The translations under genes and the position numbers were made by a program. The notes beneath the pieces were generated by a model that saw only the letters and a list, made by a program, of their open reading frames with translations, was not told the origin of the DNA and searched no databases. Below, in pieces: positions 42,470 through 51,485 of a DNA stretch of 64,000 bases. The DNA is from SHZI01 sp031395645 (GTDB taxonomy: Bacteria; Pseudomonadota; Gammaproteobacteria; Steroidobacterales; GCA-2729495), in assembly GCA_031395645.1 (NCBI GenBank), contig JANNJM010000087.1, positions 1 to 64,000 on the forward strand, given 5' to 3'. Position 1 is the stretch's first letter; every line of letters starts with the position of its first letter.

Positions 42470-45115
42470 GCGATTCTCGCCGCTACTGTTCCCCGTGGTG
42501 GACCAGACCGTGTGGGTCGTGCCCGGTCGCGGGGGCGGCGATGCCTGAGTTGGCGTTTGCACCGTCACTGGGGTGCCGGGCGCGACATTGCCTGTCTCCC
42601 AGGGCAAGCGGCGTTGCGTACCCCTTTCGATGTAGGGCTCGGAGGCAGCCGTCTCCCGCACTTCGGGCTCCGGCCGGCTGCTGACGGCTACCGGGGCCTC
42701 GGGGCGTGATTCTTTCGGCGGCGAAACGTCGACGGGCGGAATGTACGGTGCCTGCGCAACCGGTGGCGCCACTGACGGACGAATGGTCGTCAGCATGGGC
42801 ATCGTATCTTCATGCGTATCCCGTTGCGACTCCTGGCGACTTAAGTCCGCAGTCGCCGGCATTGAATCGTTGGGCTGGGCGCCATTGCCAGAATTACCGA
42901 TTGGCTCGCGCTGACCGTCGCGCTGCTGTTCACGATCTGGTCCGCCGCGACGCCGGCGTCCGCGCCGGGGCCGGTCACCGTTCGCAGTGCCGGGGGTGGA
43001 ATTCTGGCCCTGATTCTGGCCCTGATTCTGATTCTGGCCCTGGCCGCCACCTTGCCGGGCACCGCGGTTGTCAGCATTCCGGTTGCCGTCACGCCGCGGT
43101 TCCGGAGAATTGCCATCACCGCCGGCACGGGCATCACCATTGCGTGGTTCGGCGTTGCGTGGTTCGCTGTTGCGCGGCTCATTTGGGCGACCGCCCTGCT
43201 GCTGTGGCGGGCGGGGCTGGTTGGGGTCGAAGTCCCGACGGGGTGGACGTGCACCGCGCCGCGGTGCCGAACGATCACCGCCCGGACCGCGATGCCGGTT
43301 CTGGGGTCGACCGTCACCGCGACTGCGCTGAGGCTGCTCGGGGCGGCGTTCCGGTTCGACCTCAGTGGCTGGCGCCGGCGTCGGCGCCGTGCCCACGAGC
43401 CAGGTCTTCAGGCGCGTGAACAAACCCGGTACTGGCGCCACTATTGCGACAGCCAGTGGAGCGGGCGGTGTCGGTGTCGGAGTCGGCGCGGGCGTCGAGG
43501 GCAGCACGCTGGCAACGGCTGGTGCCTGGATCTTTGGCCGCTGCGGACCGACGTCGCCGCTGTCCTGGAGTTTGTCCTCCGTCGGCTCTGCGAGCAGGTA
43601 ACTGGCACCCGAATTCTCCGGGAGCGCGGTCTGATCATCGCGGACCCGACGCAGGGTGTAGTTCGGGGTCTGCAGGTCGGGATTGGCGACCAGCACGATC
43701 TGCAGGTTGTCCCGCGCCTCGATGGTGCGGATCCAGTCGCGTTTCTCGTTCAGCAGGTAGTTGGCCACATCGACCGGCAGCTGGGCGATAACCTTGGAAG
43801 TCCGGTCTTTGCGCGTTTCCTCGCCAATGAGGCGCAGGACGGCGAGAGCCAGGGATTCAACACTGCGGATGGAACCCATGCCACTGCACCGTGGGCACGT
43901 CTGGTGGGCGGACTCGCCCAGCGACGGACGCAGCCGCTGGCGGGACATTTCAAGAAGCCCAAACCGGGAAATCTTCCCGATCTGAACCCGGGCCCTGTCC
44001 ATGTGGACGGCGTCGCGGAGCCGGTTCTCGACGTCCCGTTGATTGCGCTGTGGCCCCATGTCGATGAAATCGATCACGATCAGGCCACCGAGGTCGCGCA
44101 GGCGCAGCTGTCGGGCAATCTCCTCGGCCGCTTCGAGATTGGTCGCGTAGGCGGTTGCCTCGATGTCGCCACCCTTGGTGGCGCGGGCGGAGTTGATGTC
44201 GATCGACACCAGGGCCTCGGTGTGGTCGATGACGATGCTGCCACCCGACGGCAGTTCGACCGTGTGGGAGAAGGCAGACTCGATCTGGCTCTCGATCTGG
44301 TAGCGCGTGAAGAGGGGCACCGGGTCGTCGTAGCGGCGTAGCTTGCGCAGGTTCTGCGGCATGGCCCGCTCGACGAACTGGCGCGCCTCCTCGTAGGCCG
44401 CTTCGTCGTCGATCAGAATTTCGCCTACGTCATTGGCGAGGTGATCGCGGAGGGCGCGAATAATCGCGTTGCTGTCCTGGAAAATCAGGAAGGGGGCCGG
44501 GCGGCTGACAGCCGCTGTCTTAATGGCCTCCCAGATGCCCAGCAGGTAGTCCATGTCCCACTTGAGTTCTTCGGGGGAGCGGCCAACGCCGGCCGTCCGC
44601 ACAATGACGCCCATGCCTTCCGGCACCGCGACATCGTTCAGGGCCTCCCGCATTTCGTCACGGTCGGCGTCGCTGATACGCCGCGAAACGCCCCCGGCTC
44701 TGGGGTTGTTCGGCATCAGGACAATGAATCGTCCCGCGAGACTGATGAAGGTCGTGAGCGCAGCACCCTTCGTGCCACGTTCCTCCTTCTCGACCTGGAC
44801 GACGATGTCCTGACCTTCGCGGATGACCTCACGAATATTGATCCGGCCGTCGGGGCCGGGGTCGGTCACGAAATATTCGGGGGATACTTCCTTCAGTGGC
44901 AGGAAGCCGTGGCGGTCGCCGCCGTATTCGATAAAGGCAGCGTCGAGGCTGGGCTCGATCCGGGTGATGCGGCCCTTGTAGATGTTGGCTTTCTTCTGTT
45001 CCCTTGACTGACTCTCGATATCAAGATCGAACAGTCGCTGGCCATCGACCATCGCAACGCGCAACTCTTCTTCCTGAGTTGCATTGACGAGCATTCTCTT
45101 CATAGGAACCTGCAT
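42452..45115 (-). CDS. rne: Ribonuclease E
   Basis: Principal endoribonuclease and degradosome scaffold. The 887-residue protein has an S1 domain (KANIYKGRITRIEPSLDAAFIEYG) and the catalytic DNase I-like domain with VIDFIDM and the second catalytic Asp region RDAVHMDRARVQIGKISRFGLLEMSRQR. The zinc-link CPRCSGMG is near 405-412. From about 520 the C-terminal half is disordered and low in complexity: Pro/Thr tracts, an Arg-rich RNA-binding part (RRDFDPNQPRPPQQQ), EPRN repeats and a GQNQNQG repeat (DNA at about 43003-43045). ATG 45115 is preceded by AGGAAC. Confidence 0.96.
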   Translation of the reverse strand: MQVPMKRMLVNATQEEELRVAMVDGQRLFDLDIESQSREQKKANIYKGRITRIEPSLDAAFIEYGGDRHGFLPLKEVSPEYFVTDPGPDGRINIREVIREGQDIVVQVEKEERGTKGAALTTFISLAGRFIVLMPNNPRAGGVSRRISDADRDEMREALNDVAVPEGMGVIVRTAGVGRSPEELKWDMDYLLGIWEAIKTAAVSRPAPFLIFQDSNAIIRALRDHLANDVGEILIDDEAAYEEARQFVERAMPQNLRKLRRYDDPVPLFTRYQIESQIESAFSHTVELPSGGSIVIDHTEALVSIDINSARATKGGDIEATAYATNLEAAEEIARQLRLRDLGGLIVIDFIDMGPQRNQRDVENRLRDAVHMDRARVQIGKISRFGLLEMSRQRLRPSLGESAHQTCPRCSGMGSIRSVESLALAVLRLIGEETRKDRTSKVIAQLPVDVANYLLNEKRDWIRTIEARDNLQIVLVANPDLQTPNYTLRRVRDDQTALPENSGASYLLAEPTEDKLQDSGDVGPQRPKIQAPAVASVLPSTPAPTPTPTPPAPLAVAIVAPVPGLFTRLKTWLVGTAPTPAPATEVEPERRPEQPQRSRGDGRPQNRHRGPGGDRSAPRRGARPPRRDFDPNQPRPPQQQGGRPNEPRNSEPRNAEPRNGDARAGGDGNSPEPRRDGNRNADNRGARQGGGQGQNQNQGQNQGQNSTPGTANGDRPRRGRRRRGGPDREQQRDGQREPIGNSGNGAQPNDSMPATADLSRQESQRDTHEDTMPMLTTIRPSVAPPVAQAPYIPPVDVSPPKESRPEAPVAVSSRPEPEVRETAASEPYIERGTQRRLPWETGNVAPGTPVTVQTPTQASPPPRPGTTHTVWSTTGNSSGENREPGND

Positions 45116-45478
45116 ACGAACAATGACAGGTGACAGAAACGGCTGCAGGCCTTAAGCCTGTTGCCATGCCTGAACCTGGATAAATACCTGGGCTTCCCGG
45201 CTGTAGCCGGTCAGGGCGCCGGAGTCTGCGGTGTGTTATCGGTGCTGTGCCGCTTGCCACGCGTCAGATCCTCGGAATTCTTGCCTGACCAGATGCTGGT
45301 TTAGACCGCTCGGGAAACACCAAGTCAGCTACATCAGCAGGAGGCCCGCTCTTGCCCGCCAGCGGCGGACCTTAGGTCTTGCGACCTGCCAAGCGGCCGG
45401 TCGATGGAGCGTGCATTGGTCAGTCGGGGCTTAAACAGGCGAGGGGGCCTTGACAGCCGACGCACCATGACCTAGCAC
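45116..45478 (-). other. Long 5' leader of rne
   Basis: No gene lies between the rne start (45115) and the rluC start (45555). From the predicted promoter (45485-45513) the rne transcript would carry about 363 nt of untranslated leader, very close to the 361 nt of E. coli rne, whose leader mediates autoregulation by RNase E cleavage. I did not find a clear conserved stem by eye; the role is inferred from length and position. Confidence 0.6.
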
Positions 45479-45484
45479 TCCGCT

Positions 45485-45513
45485 ACTATAACAGCGGCCA
45501 TTCATGCCAGCAA
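45485..45513 (-). promoter_or_regulatory. rne: Predicted sigma-70 promoter of rne
   Basis: On the minus strand, -35 TTGCTG (45513-45508), a 17-nt spacer and -10 TATAGT (45490-45485). Five of six -10 positions match consensus. Transcription would start near 45478. Confidence 0.6.
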
Positions 45514-45554
45514 CGCAATCAGAGGCTTAAGCCCTTGCAGCGACAGGAAATCCG

Positions 45555-46535
45555 GTGAACGACGCTGCGCCGCGGGCAGTCCGCGTGACTGCCGGCGACG
45601 ACGAAACCGGCCGCCGGCTCGATAACTTCCTGATGGCGCGTCTGAAGGGCGTGCCGCGGGCCCACGTGTATCGCCTTATCCGCAGTGGTCAGGTGCGGGT
45701 CAACAGTCGTCGCGTGCAGGCGAGCTATCGCCTGAATCTCGGTGACGAGGTGCGCGTGCCGCCGGTTCGGCAACCGGATGCCACGAACGCGCCGCCCCCC
45801 TCGCGCCTGCGGACCGACTGGATCGAGGCACTCATTCTCTACGAGGACGACGATTTGCTGGTCCTCAACAAGCCTTCTGGACTGGCCGTTCATGGGGGTA
45901 GCGGTATCAGCCTTGGCGCCATCGAACTACTGCGGGCTACCCGCGGCCCGCACAGTGATCTCGAATTGGTGCACCGTCTGGATCGGGACACGAGCGGCTG
46001 CCTGCTGATCGCCAAACGCGCCGCCGCACTGCGCGCCCTGCATGCGCAGTTTCGCCAGGGCAGCGTCGACAAGCGCTATCTGGCGCTGCTGCTTGGTCGG
46101 TGGACCGGCCCCTTGAGCGGCCAGAGGCGCACCGTCGACGCCCCGCTCGTGACTGACGAACGGCGGGGCGGGGAGCGCCACGTCCGGGTCGATGCTGCTG
46201 GCAAGGAAGCGATCACACACTTCTTGCCCCTCGAACGCTTTTCGAACGCGGTCCTGGCCGAAGTGCACCTGGGCACCGGCCGCACGCACCAGATCCGGGT
46301 GCACGCGGCGTCGATCGGGCACCCGGTGGCTGGCGACGAGCGCTACGGACCCGCCGACGATCCGATCGTAGCGGGGCAGGCTCTCGGGCGCCTGTTTCTG
46401 CATGCCCGGTCGTTGGGATTCACTAGCCCCGGCAGCGACAACCCGATTCGCATCGAAGCGCCCCTGGGCGATGACCTGACGGCGCCGCTTAACCGGTTAC
46501 GGGCGACGCCTACAGCAGGGGGACCCCGCGGCTGA
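45555..46535 (+). CDS. rluC: 23S rRNA pseudouridine synthase (RluC type)
   Basis: Makes pseudouridines 955, 2504 and 2580 of 23S rRNA. The 326-residue protein has an N-terminal S4-like domain (GRRLDNFLMARLKGVPRAHVYRLIRSGQVRVN). The RluA-type catalytic motif is LVHRLDRDTSGCLLIAK, and GTGRTHQIRVHAASIGHPVAGDERYG follows. GTG 45555 has AGGAAA upstream. It is divergent from rne, as in E. coli, and converges with maf by 26 nt. Confidence 0.94.
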   Translation: MNDAAPRAVRVTAGDDETGRRLDNFLMARLKGVPRAHVYRLIRSGQVRVNSRRVQASYRLNLGDEVRVPPVRQPDATNAPPPSRLRTDWIEALILYEDDDLLVLNKPSGLAVHGGSGISLGAIELLRATRGPHSDLELVHRLDRDTSGCLLIAKRAAALRALHAQFRQGSVDKRYLALLLGRWTGPLSGQRRTVDAPLVTDERRGGERHVRVDAAGKEAITHFLPLERFSNAVLAEVHLGTGRTHQIRVHAASIGHPVAGDERYGPADDPIVAGQALGRLFLHARSLGFTSPGSDNPIRIEAPLGDDLTAPLNRLRATPTAGGPRG

Positions 46536-47097
46536 GCAGCGCGCGGCCGAGCCAGATCAGTGGCAGCCCCTGAAGTGCAGTCGGATCCTGGCTGTCAATG
46601 CTTTCGAGAAGCAGCACGCCACGGCGCTCCACCTTGAAGCTCCCGGCGCAGTCCAGTGGTTGGTCAGCTGCCACATAGTGCTCTGCTTCAAGCCGGGTGA
46701 GCTGCCGAAAGTGCACCCGGGTGGTGTCGCTGTGGCTGAGTTCCTGTGCCTCCCCGGGGCCGAGCACGCAGACTGCCGTGTGGAACTCCACGACCTGTCC
46801 GGCGCACTGGAGCAACTGATCCACGGCCCGCGCGGCAGTGCCCGGCTTGCCGAGAGTGAGATCCCCCAGCGCGGCGACCTGGTCACTGCCCAGAACCAGG
46901 GCTCCCGGGCACAGCTGGACGCCGGCCGCGGCCTTCCGCCGAGCGAGGCGCAGGGCCAGTTCCCGAGGTGCCTCCCCGGGCTGGCGTGACTCGTCGACGT
47001 GCGGCGCCAGGCACTCGAAGTTGGCCAGGAGCCGGGCCAAAAGCTCGCGCCGGTAAGGCGATTGGGACGCCAGGACAATGCGGGGGGAGGTAGACAA
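46510..47097 (-). CDS. Maf-family nucleotide pyrophosphatase (YceF type)
   Basis: Maf proteins hydrolyse modified or canonical NTPs; the YceF branch prefers m7GTP. The 195-residue product has RIVLASQSPYRRELLA at the start and then APHVDESRQPGE, VLGSDQVA and DCAGSFKVE, all Maf hallmarks. TTG 47097 was chosen because it places the start just before the conserved RIVLAS; a GTG at 47139 would begin inside the -35 region of the divergent yceD promoter. Beside yceD, as in E. coli. Confidence 0.9.
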   Translation of the reverse strand: MSTSPRIVLASQSPYRRELLARLLANFECLAPHVDESRQPGEAPRELALRLARRKAAAGVQLCPGALVLGSDQVAALGDLTLGKPGTAARAVDQLLQCAGQVVEFHTAVCVLGPGEAQELSHSDTTRVHFRQLTRLEAEHYVAADQPLDCAGSFKVERRGVLLLESIDSQDPTALQGLPLIWLGRALLSRGVPLL

Positions 47098-47132
47098 TGG
47101 GCTTCGTCTCCGGGGACTCAAGCGCTTGAATT

Positions 47133-47161
47133 TTGACACACTCCGGCCTGCTACCTATGAT
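47133..47161 (+). promoter_or_regulatory. Near-consensus sigma-70 promoter of the yceD-rpmF-plsX-fabH operon
   Basis: TTGACA at 47133-47138 (perfect), a 17-nt spacer and TATGAT at 47156-47161 (five of six). Transcription should start near 47168-47169. This rules out the ATGs at 47157 and 47160 as start codons, since they overlap the -10 element. Confidence 0.8.
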
Positions 47162-47171
47162 GCGTACCGCG

Positions 47172-47717
47172 ATGGTCGCGGGGTGTATCGGATCGGCGGA
47201 GCTTGCGGATCTGGTGGCCCGCGGGGCTACCCTTGGTCTCAAGTTACCCGTGTCATCCCTGGAGCGTCTGGCCGCACTGGCGCCGTCAGCTACAGATACT
47301 GGGACGGGCCAGACGACGACTGAAGACCTTAGCGCCAGCTGCACGTTTCAGCTGGGGTCCGAGGGGTACCCGCAGCTCCACTTGGTTGTGACCGGGGTCG
47401 TTCCCCTGACCTGCCAGCGCTGCCTGGATTTGCTGGAGTTTCCAGTGTCGCTGGACGTGTTGCTGACGATGATCCGCAGTGACGACGAGGCGGCAAGTCT
47501 CTCGGCACCGTTTGAAACGACGCTGCTAGTCGATGGTGAACTGCTGCCGGCGCAGATTATTGAGGACGAGGTGCTCGCGGCCTTGCCGCTGGCGCCCATG
47601 CATTCGGAGACGGCCGCTTGCGGCCGTGTAGAGCAAGCGAAATCCGGCGAGATGTACCGGCCACTGGCCGGGCTCGCTGACCTGCTGGGTCGTAGTGACC
47701 GGCAGGGTAATAAGTGA
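47172..47717 (+). CDS. yceD: YceD family protein (DUF177), 23S rRNA accumulation protein
   Basis: A 181-residue DUF177 protein. The zinc-like CQRCLDLLEFPV motif is near residues 80-90, the acidic QIIEDEVLAALPLAPMH block is near 122-140, and a Cys follows (AACGRVE). YceD is co-expressed with ribosomal protein L32 and is needed for normal 23S rRNA levels. The start is taken as ATG 47172, only about 3-4 nt from the predicted transcription start; GTG 47214, with GGAG upstream, is the main alternative. Overlaps no other gene. Confidence 0.86.
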   Translation: MVAGCIGSAELADLVARGATLGLKLPVSSLERLAALAPSATDTGTGQTTTEDLSASCTFQLGSEGYPQLHLVVTGVVPLTCQRCLDLLEFPVSLDVLLTMIRSDDEAASLSAPFETTLLVDGELLPAQIIEDEVLAALPLAPMHSETAACGRVEQAKSGEMYRPLAGLADLLGRSDRQGNK

Positions 47718-47735
47718 CTTACCAGGAGATCTGCG

Positions 47736-47927
47736 ATGGCAGTACAAAAGAGTCGAGTGACGCCGTCCCGCAAGGGCATGCGTCAGTCCCACGACCGGCT
47801 GAAAAGCCCGCCCATTTCGATCGAGCCGACGAGTGGCGAGACGCACCGGCGGCATCACATCAGCGCCGACGGCTACTATCGTGGCAAGAAGGTGATCGAG
47901 ACTCGCGACGACGGCGATACCGAATAG
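47736..47927 (+). CDS. rpmF: 50S ribosomal protein L32
   Basis: A 63-residue basic protein starting MAVQKSRVTPSRKGMRQSHD and with the typical RRHHISADGYYRGKKVI end. The C-/C+ zinc-binding cysteines seen in some L32 forms are absent (C-minus type). AGGAGAT precedes the ATG. It follows yceD by 18 nt. Confidence 0.96.
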   Translation: MAVQKSRVTPSRKGMRQSHDRLKSPPISIEPTSGETHRRHHISADGYYRGKKVIETRDDGDTE

Positions 47928-47985
47928 CCGTTTTCCCGCTGCCTCCGACCGGCAGGTCGGAGTTCTCAGGCACAGGGGGCCACTG

Positions 47986-48996
47986 ATGGCCGAGCCCGTT
48001 ACGATCGCCGTCGACGCCATGAGTGGTGATGCCGGGGCGGATGTCTGTGTGCCGGCGTCCATAGAGTTTGTGCGTCGCCAGACCGGCGTGCGCATTCTTC
48101 TGGTGGGCCAGCGCGAAATCCTGGAGGCGCTGGCGGCGGCGGCGGGTGGTCTCCCGCCGAACGTCGAGATTCACGACGCCCGCCAGATCGTTTGGATGGA
48201 CGAGCCGCCAGCAGACGCCCTGCGCAAGAAGAAGGACTCCTCCATGCGCGTGGCGGTGGATCTGGTCAAGGACGGTAGCGCCGACGCTTGCGTCAGTGCC
48301 GGCAATACCGGCGCCCTGATGGCGACCGGTCGTTTCGTCCTGAAGACCCTGCCCGGCATCGAACGCCCGGCGATCATGGCCCGACTGCCAACCCGGCACG
48401 GGGCGATTTACATGCTTGATCTTGGAGCCAACGCCGACTGCTCAGTTGAGCAGCTCTATCAGTTTGCCGTCATGGGCTCGGTCGTCGCCAAGGTGACGGA
48501 AGGTATAGACCGTCCCCGTATCGGCCTCCTCAATATCGGCGAGGAGGACATCAAGGGCAATGACATGGTCAAGCAGGCGGCAATACGCCTGAACGCGAGC
48601 CGGCTGAACTACGTTGGTTTTGTCGAGGCGGATGCGATCCAGGACGACCGTGCGGATGTCGTGGTCTGCGACGGATTCAGCGGCAATGTGGCCCTGAAGT
48701 CCATGGAAGGTACGGCCAAGCTCATCCGGCATTTTCTCGAACTGGAGTTCCGCGGCAGCCTCTACGGCCGGCTGGCGGGCCTGGTTGCCTGGCCGGTATT
48801 GCGCTCGCTGGGTCGCCGGCTCGATCCACGCCGTTACAATGGAGCCAGTCTGGTCGGACTCAACGGAGTCGTCATAAAAAGTCACGGTGCTGCCGATCGG
48901 CTGGCTTTCCAGCAGGCGATTTCTGTGGCGCGAGTGGAAGCCGAGAAGCGGGTACCTGGACAGATTCGTGAACTCCTGAGCGAGCAGGTGGAATGA
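47986..48996 (+). CDS. plsX: Phosphate acyltransferase PlsX
   Basis: Makes acyl-phosphate from acyl-ACP for phospholipid synthesis. Motifs: TIAVDAMSGDAGADV at the N-terminus, LRKKKDSSMRVAVDLVKDG, SAGNTGALMA, DLGANADC, LLNIGEEDIKGN and DGFSGNVALKSMEG. Length 336. Overlaps fabH by 4 nt. Confidence 0.97.
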   Translation: MAEPVTIAVDAMSGDAGADVCVPASIEFVRRQTGVRILLVGQREILEALAAAAGGLPPNVEIHDARQIVWMDEPPADALRKKKDSSMRVAVDLVKDGSADACVSAGNTGALMATGRFVLKTLPGIERPAIMARLPTRHGAIYMLDLGANADCSVEQLYQFAVMGSVVAKVTEGIDRPRIGLLNIGEEDIKGNDMVKQAAIRLNASRLNYVGFVEADAIQDDRADVVVCDGFSGNVALKSMEGTAKLIRHFLELEFRGSLYGRLAGLVAWPVLRSLGRRLDPRRYNGASLVGLNGVVIKSHGAADRLAFQQAISVARVEAEKRVPGQIRELLSEQVE

Positions 48997-49961
48997 TGTA
49001 TTCGCGTATTGCCGGCACTGGACGCTATCTGCCCGAGCGTGTTCTCCCGAATCGGGAGCTCGAGTCGATGGTGGATACCACGGAGGAGTGGATCCGGACC
49101 CGCACGGGTATCGAACGCCGGCACATCGCTGCCGATAACCAGGCGACCAGCGATCTCGCCGAGCAGGCGGCGCTACAGGCCATGGCGGCCGCGGGCGTCG
49201 CCGCGTCGGACATCGATTTTCTGGTCGTGGGTACGACCACTCCCGACCTGGTGTTTCCCAACGTCGGCTGCCTCGTGCAACGCAAGCTCGGCATTCACGG
49301 GTGTCCTGCCTTCAGCCTGGAAGCTGCTTGCAGTGGGTTCATCTACGCCCTCACGATGGCCGACCGGTTTGTCGCTAGCGGCCTGGCAAAGTGTGCGCTC
49401 GTCATCGGGGCCGAGACACTGTCGCGGATTGTCGACTGGAACGACCGGGCCACTTGCGTATTGTTCGGTGACGGTGCCGGCGCCGTGGTTCTCAAGCCGG
49501 CGAACGAACCCGGCATCCTGTCCTGCCACCTCGGTGCCGACGGCCACTACAGTGATCTGCTCTACCACCCCTACGGCACGTCGCGGCCACAACGCCCTGA
49601 TGACACAGAACGGCCCTTCATGCAGATGAAGGGCAATGAAGTCTTTAAGGTCGCGGTAAAGACCCTCGAGGGGATCGTCGAGCAGGCACTGACTGCCAAC
49701 CAGCTGGACCGCTCCGCGATCGACTGGCTGATTCCCCACCAGGCCAACATTCGCATCATCCAGGCTACCGCCAGGCGACTCGCTATGCCCATGGAGAAGG
49801 TCGTGCTGACGCTGCAGGACCACGGTAATACCTCGGCGGCGTCCGTGCCTATTGCGCTTGACGTCGCCGTCCGCGACGGCCGCGTAAAGCGTGGTGATCT
49901 CCTGCTGCTCGAGGCCTTCGGCGGCGGACTGACGTGGGGTTCCGCGCTGGTCCGCTACTGA
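48993..49961 (+). CDS. fabH: 3-oxoacyl-ACP synthase III
   Basis: Starts fatty-acid synthesis by condensing acetyl-CoA with malonyl-ACP. Catalytic Cys in EAACSGFIYAL near residue 112, His in IPHQANIRI and Asn in HGNTSAASVP. Length 322. In most relatives fabD follows; here the operon gives way to a transporter gene 21 nt downstream. Confidence 0.97.
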   Translation: MMYSRIAGTGRYLPERVLPNRELESMVDTTEEWIRTRTGIERRHIAADNQATSDLAEQAALQAMAAAGVAASDIDFLVVGTTTPDLVFPNVGCLVQRKLGIHGCPAFSLEAACSGFIYALTMADRFVASGLAKCALVIGAETLSRIVDWNDRATCVLFGDGAGAVVLKPANEPGILSCHLGADGHYSDLLYHPYGTSRPQRPDDTERPFMQMKGNEVFKVAVKTLEGIVEQALTANQLDRSAIDWLIPHQANIRIIQATARRLAMPMEKVVLTLQDHGNTSAASVPIALDVAVRDGRVKRGDLLLLEAFGGGLTWGSALVRY

Positions 49962-49982
49962 CCCGTTTCGTAGTGCCGCTCA

Positions 49983-51485
49983 ATGGTTGAAGCGAATCGA
50001 CGCTGGCTGGCCCTCTGGTTGGGGCCGATCCTTGCTGTCAGCGTCTATTTCACGTTGCCGGCCGAGTACTTGCTGGCTGACGGAACCGTGCAGGCGCTGG
50101 GACCCGGCGCACACGGGGCCGCCGCCGTCGCTGCCTGGATGGCGGTCTGGTGGCTCACTGACGTCATTCCTGTCTATGTCACTGCCATGCTGCCACTGCC
50201 GCTGTTTCCGCTGCTTGGCACAGCAACCGTGGAGGAGGCCGCCGGCGCCTATGGCGATCCACTCATCTTCCTGTTCTTCGGTGGGTTCATTCTGGCGCTT
50301 GCGCTGGAACGCTGGGGTCTGCATCGGCGCGTCGCCCTGACGGTGCTCCAGTCGGTGGGTTCGCGTCCTGACTACATCGTTGGTGCATTCATGGGCATCA
50401 CGGCGTTCATTAGCCTCTGGGTCACCAACACGGCCACCACACTGATGATGTTGCCGGTGGCGCTGTGTGTGGTGGACGCTCTGGCGCCTCCGAACACGGC
50501 CGGGGAGGCCGCTGATTCCCGCGCAACCGCGCTTGGTCCAGCGCTGATGCTGGGCGTGGCGTATGCCGCGTCCATTGGTGGCATGGGCACCATGATCGGT
50601 ACGGCCCCGAACGTCTTCGTGGCCTCGTTTATCAACAGCCAGCTGAATTACGAGATCAGCTTTCTCGACTGGATGCTCGTGGCCATGCCGCTTGTCGTCC
50701 TGCTCCTCGTCGCTGCGTGGTGCCTGCTGACGCGCGGCGTTTTTCATGTTGGCCGGAAGTCGCTGCCGGAAACCCGTAAAGTGCTGCAGCAGCTGACACG
50801 CGAACTCGGGCCAGTGACGCGCGCTGAACGACTGACCGCCCTCGTCTTTCTGACGTCCGCCGTCGGGTGGGTATTGCGTGGCCTGCTGGCTGAAGTCACC
50901 ATCGCTGGCTCGCGGCCCTTTGCCGGACTTACGGACGCGGGCATTGCGATCAGCGCTGCGGTACTCCTGTTCGTACTGCCTGCTGGTACCCGCGATCACC
51001 GGTTCCTCATGGACTGGGCGACCGCGTCCCGCGTTCCCTGGGGACTGTTGCTGCTGTTTGGTGGTGGCCTGAGTCTGGCAGCCAGCTTCGAGCAAACCGG
51101 GCTGGCTGACTATGTGGCTTCTCAGGGGCAGGGCCTTCCGCGACTGCCCACCTGGGTCCTGGTGGCCGGCATTGCCACTATCGTGGTCTTCCTCTCTGAA
51201 ATGGCCAGCAACATGGCGACGGCCGCAACCGTGGTGCCGGTCGTTGCGTCGCTGGCCATCGGCGCGGGGCTGCCGCCCGTGCCGCTCGTGCTCGCTGCCT
51301 GCTTTGCAGCGAGCTGCGGCTTCATGCTCCCGGTGGCCACACCCCCGAACGCCATCGCCTATGGAACCGGGCGCGTTACAGCAGGTCAGATGGCCAGAGC
51401 GGGTTTCCTGCTGAACTTGCTCGGCATTGTGTTTATTACGGCAGTGACTTGCGGGATCATTGTCCCGTTCATTGGAGCGAAGTGA
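49983..51485 (+). CDS. SLC13/DASS family anion transporter
   Basis: A 500-residue sodium-coupled anion (dicarboxylate or sulfate) symporter with about 11-12 hydrophobic segments. SLC13 signatures: ALALERWGLHRRVAL, AFISLWVTNTATTLMMLPVAL (the SNT-type motif), ASIGGMGTMIGTAPNVF and, in the second half, SEMASNMATAATVVPV and SCGFMLPVATPPNAIAYGTG. The substrate cannot be told from sequence. ATG 49983. The stop overlaps the next gene (TGATG). Confidence 0.9.
   Translation: MVEANRRWLALWLGPILAVSVYFTLPAEYLLADGTVQALGPGAHGAAAVAAWMAVWWLTDVIPVYVTAMLPLPLFPLLGTATVEEAAGAYGDPLIFLFFGGFILALALERWGLHRRVALTVLQSVGSRPDYIVGAFMGITAFISLWVTNTATTLMMLPVALCVVDALAPPNTAGEAADSRATALGPALMLGVAYAASIGGMGTMIGTAPNVFVASFINSQLNYEISFLDWMLVAMPLVVLLLVAAWCLLTRGVFHVGRKSLPETRKVLQQLTRELGPVTRAERLTALVFLTSAVGWVLRGLLAEVTIAGSRPFAGLTDAGIAISAAVLLFVLPAGTRDHRFLMDWATASRVPWGLLLLFGGGLSLAASFEQTGLADYVASQGQGLPRLPTWVLVAGIATIVVFLSEMASNMATAATVVPVVASLAIGAGLPPVPLVLAACFAASCGFMLPVATPPNAIAYGTGRVTAGQMARAGFLLNLLGIVFITAVTCGIIVPFIGAK

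Noticed and set aside
43052..44341. 429-codon open frame opposite rne
   Set aside because: It lies wholly within rne in antisense, has no recognisable domain and follows the codon pattern of the rne frame.
45450..45455. TTGACA as the -35 of an rluC promoter
   Set aside because: The only good -10-like sequence is more than 30 nt downstream, too far for a sigma-70 promoter.
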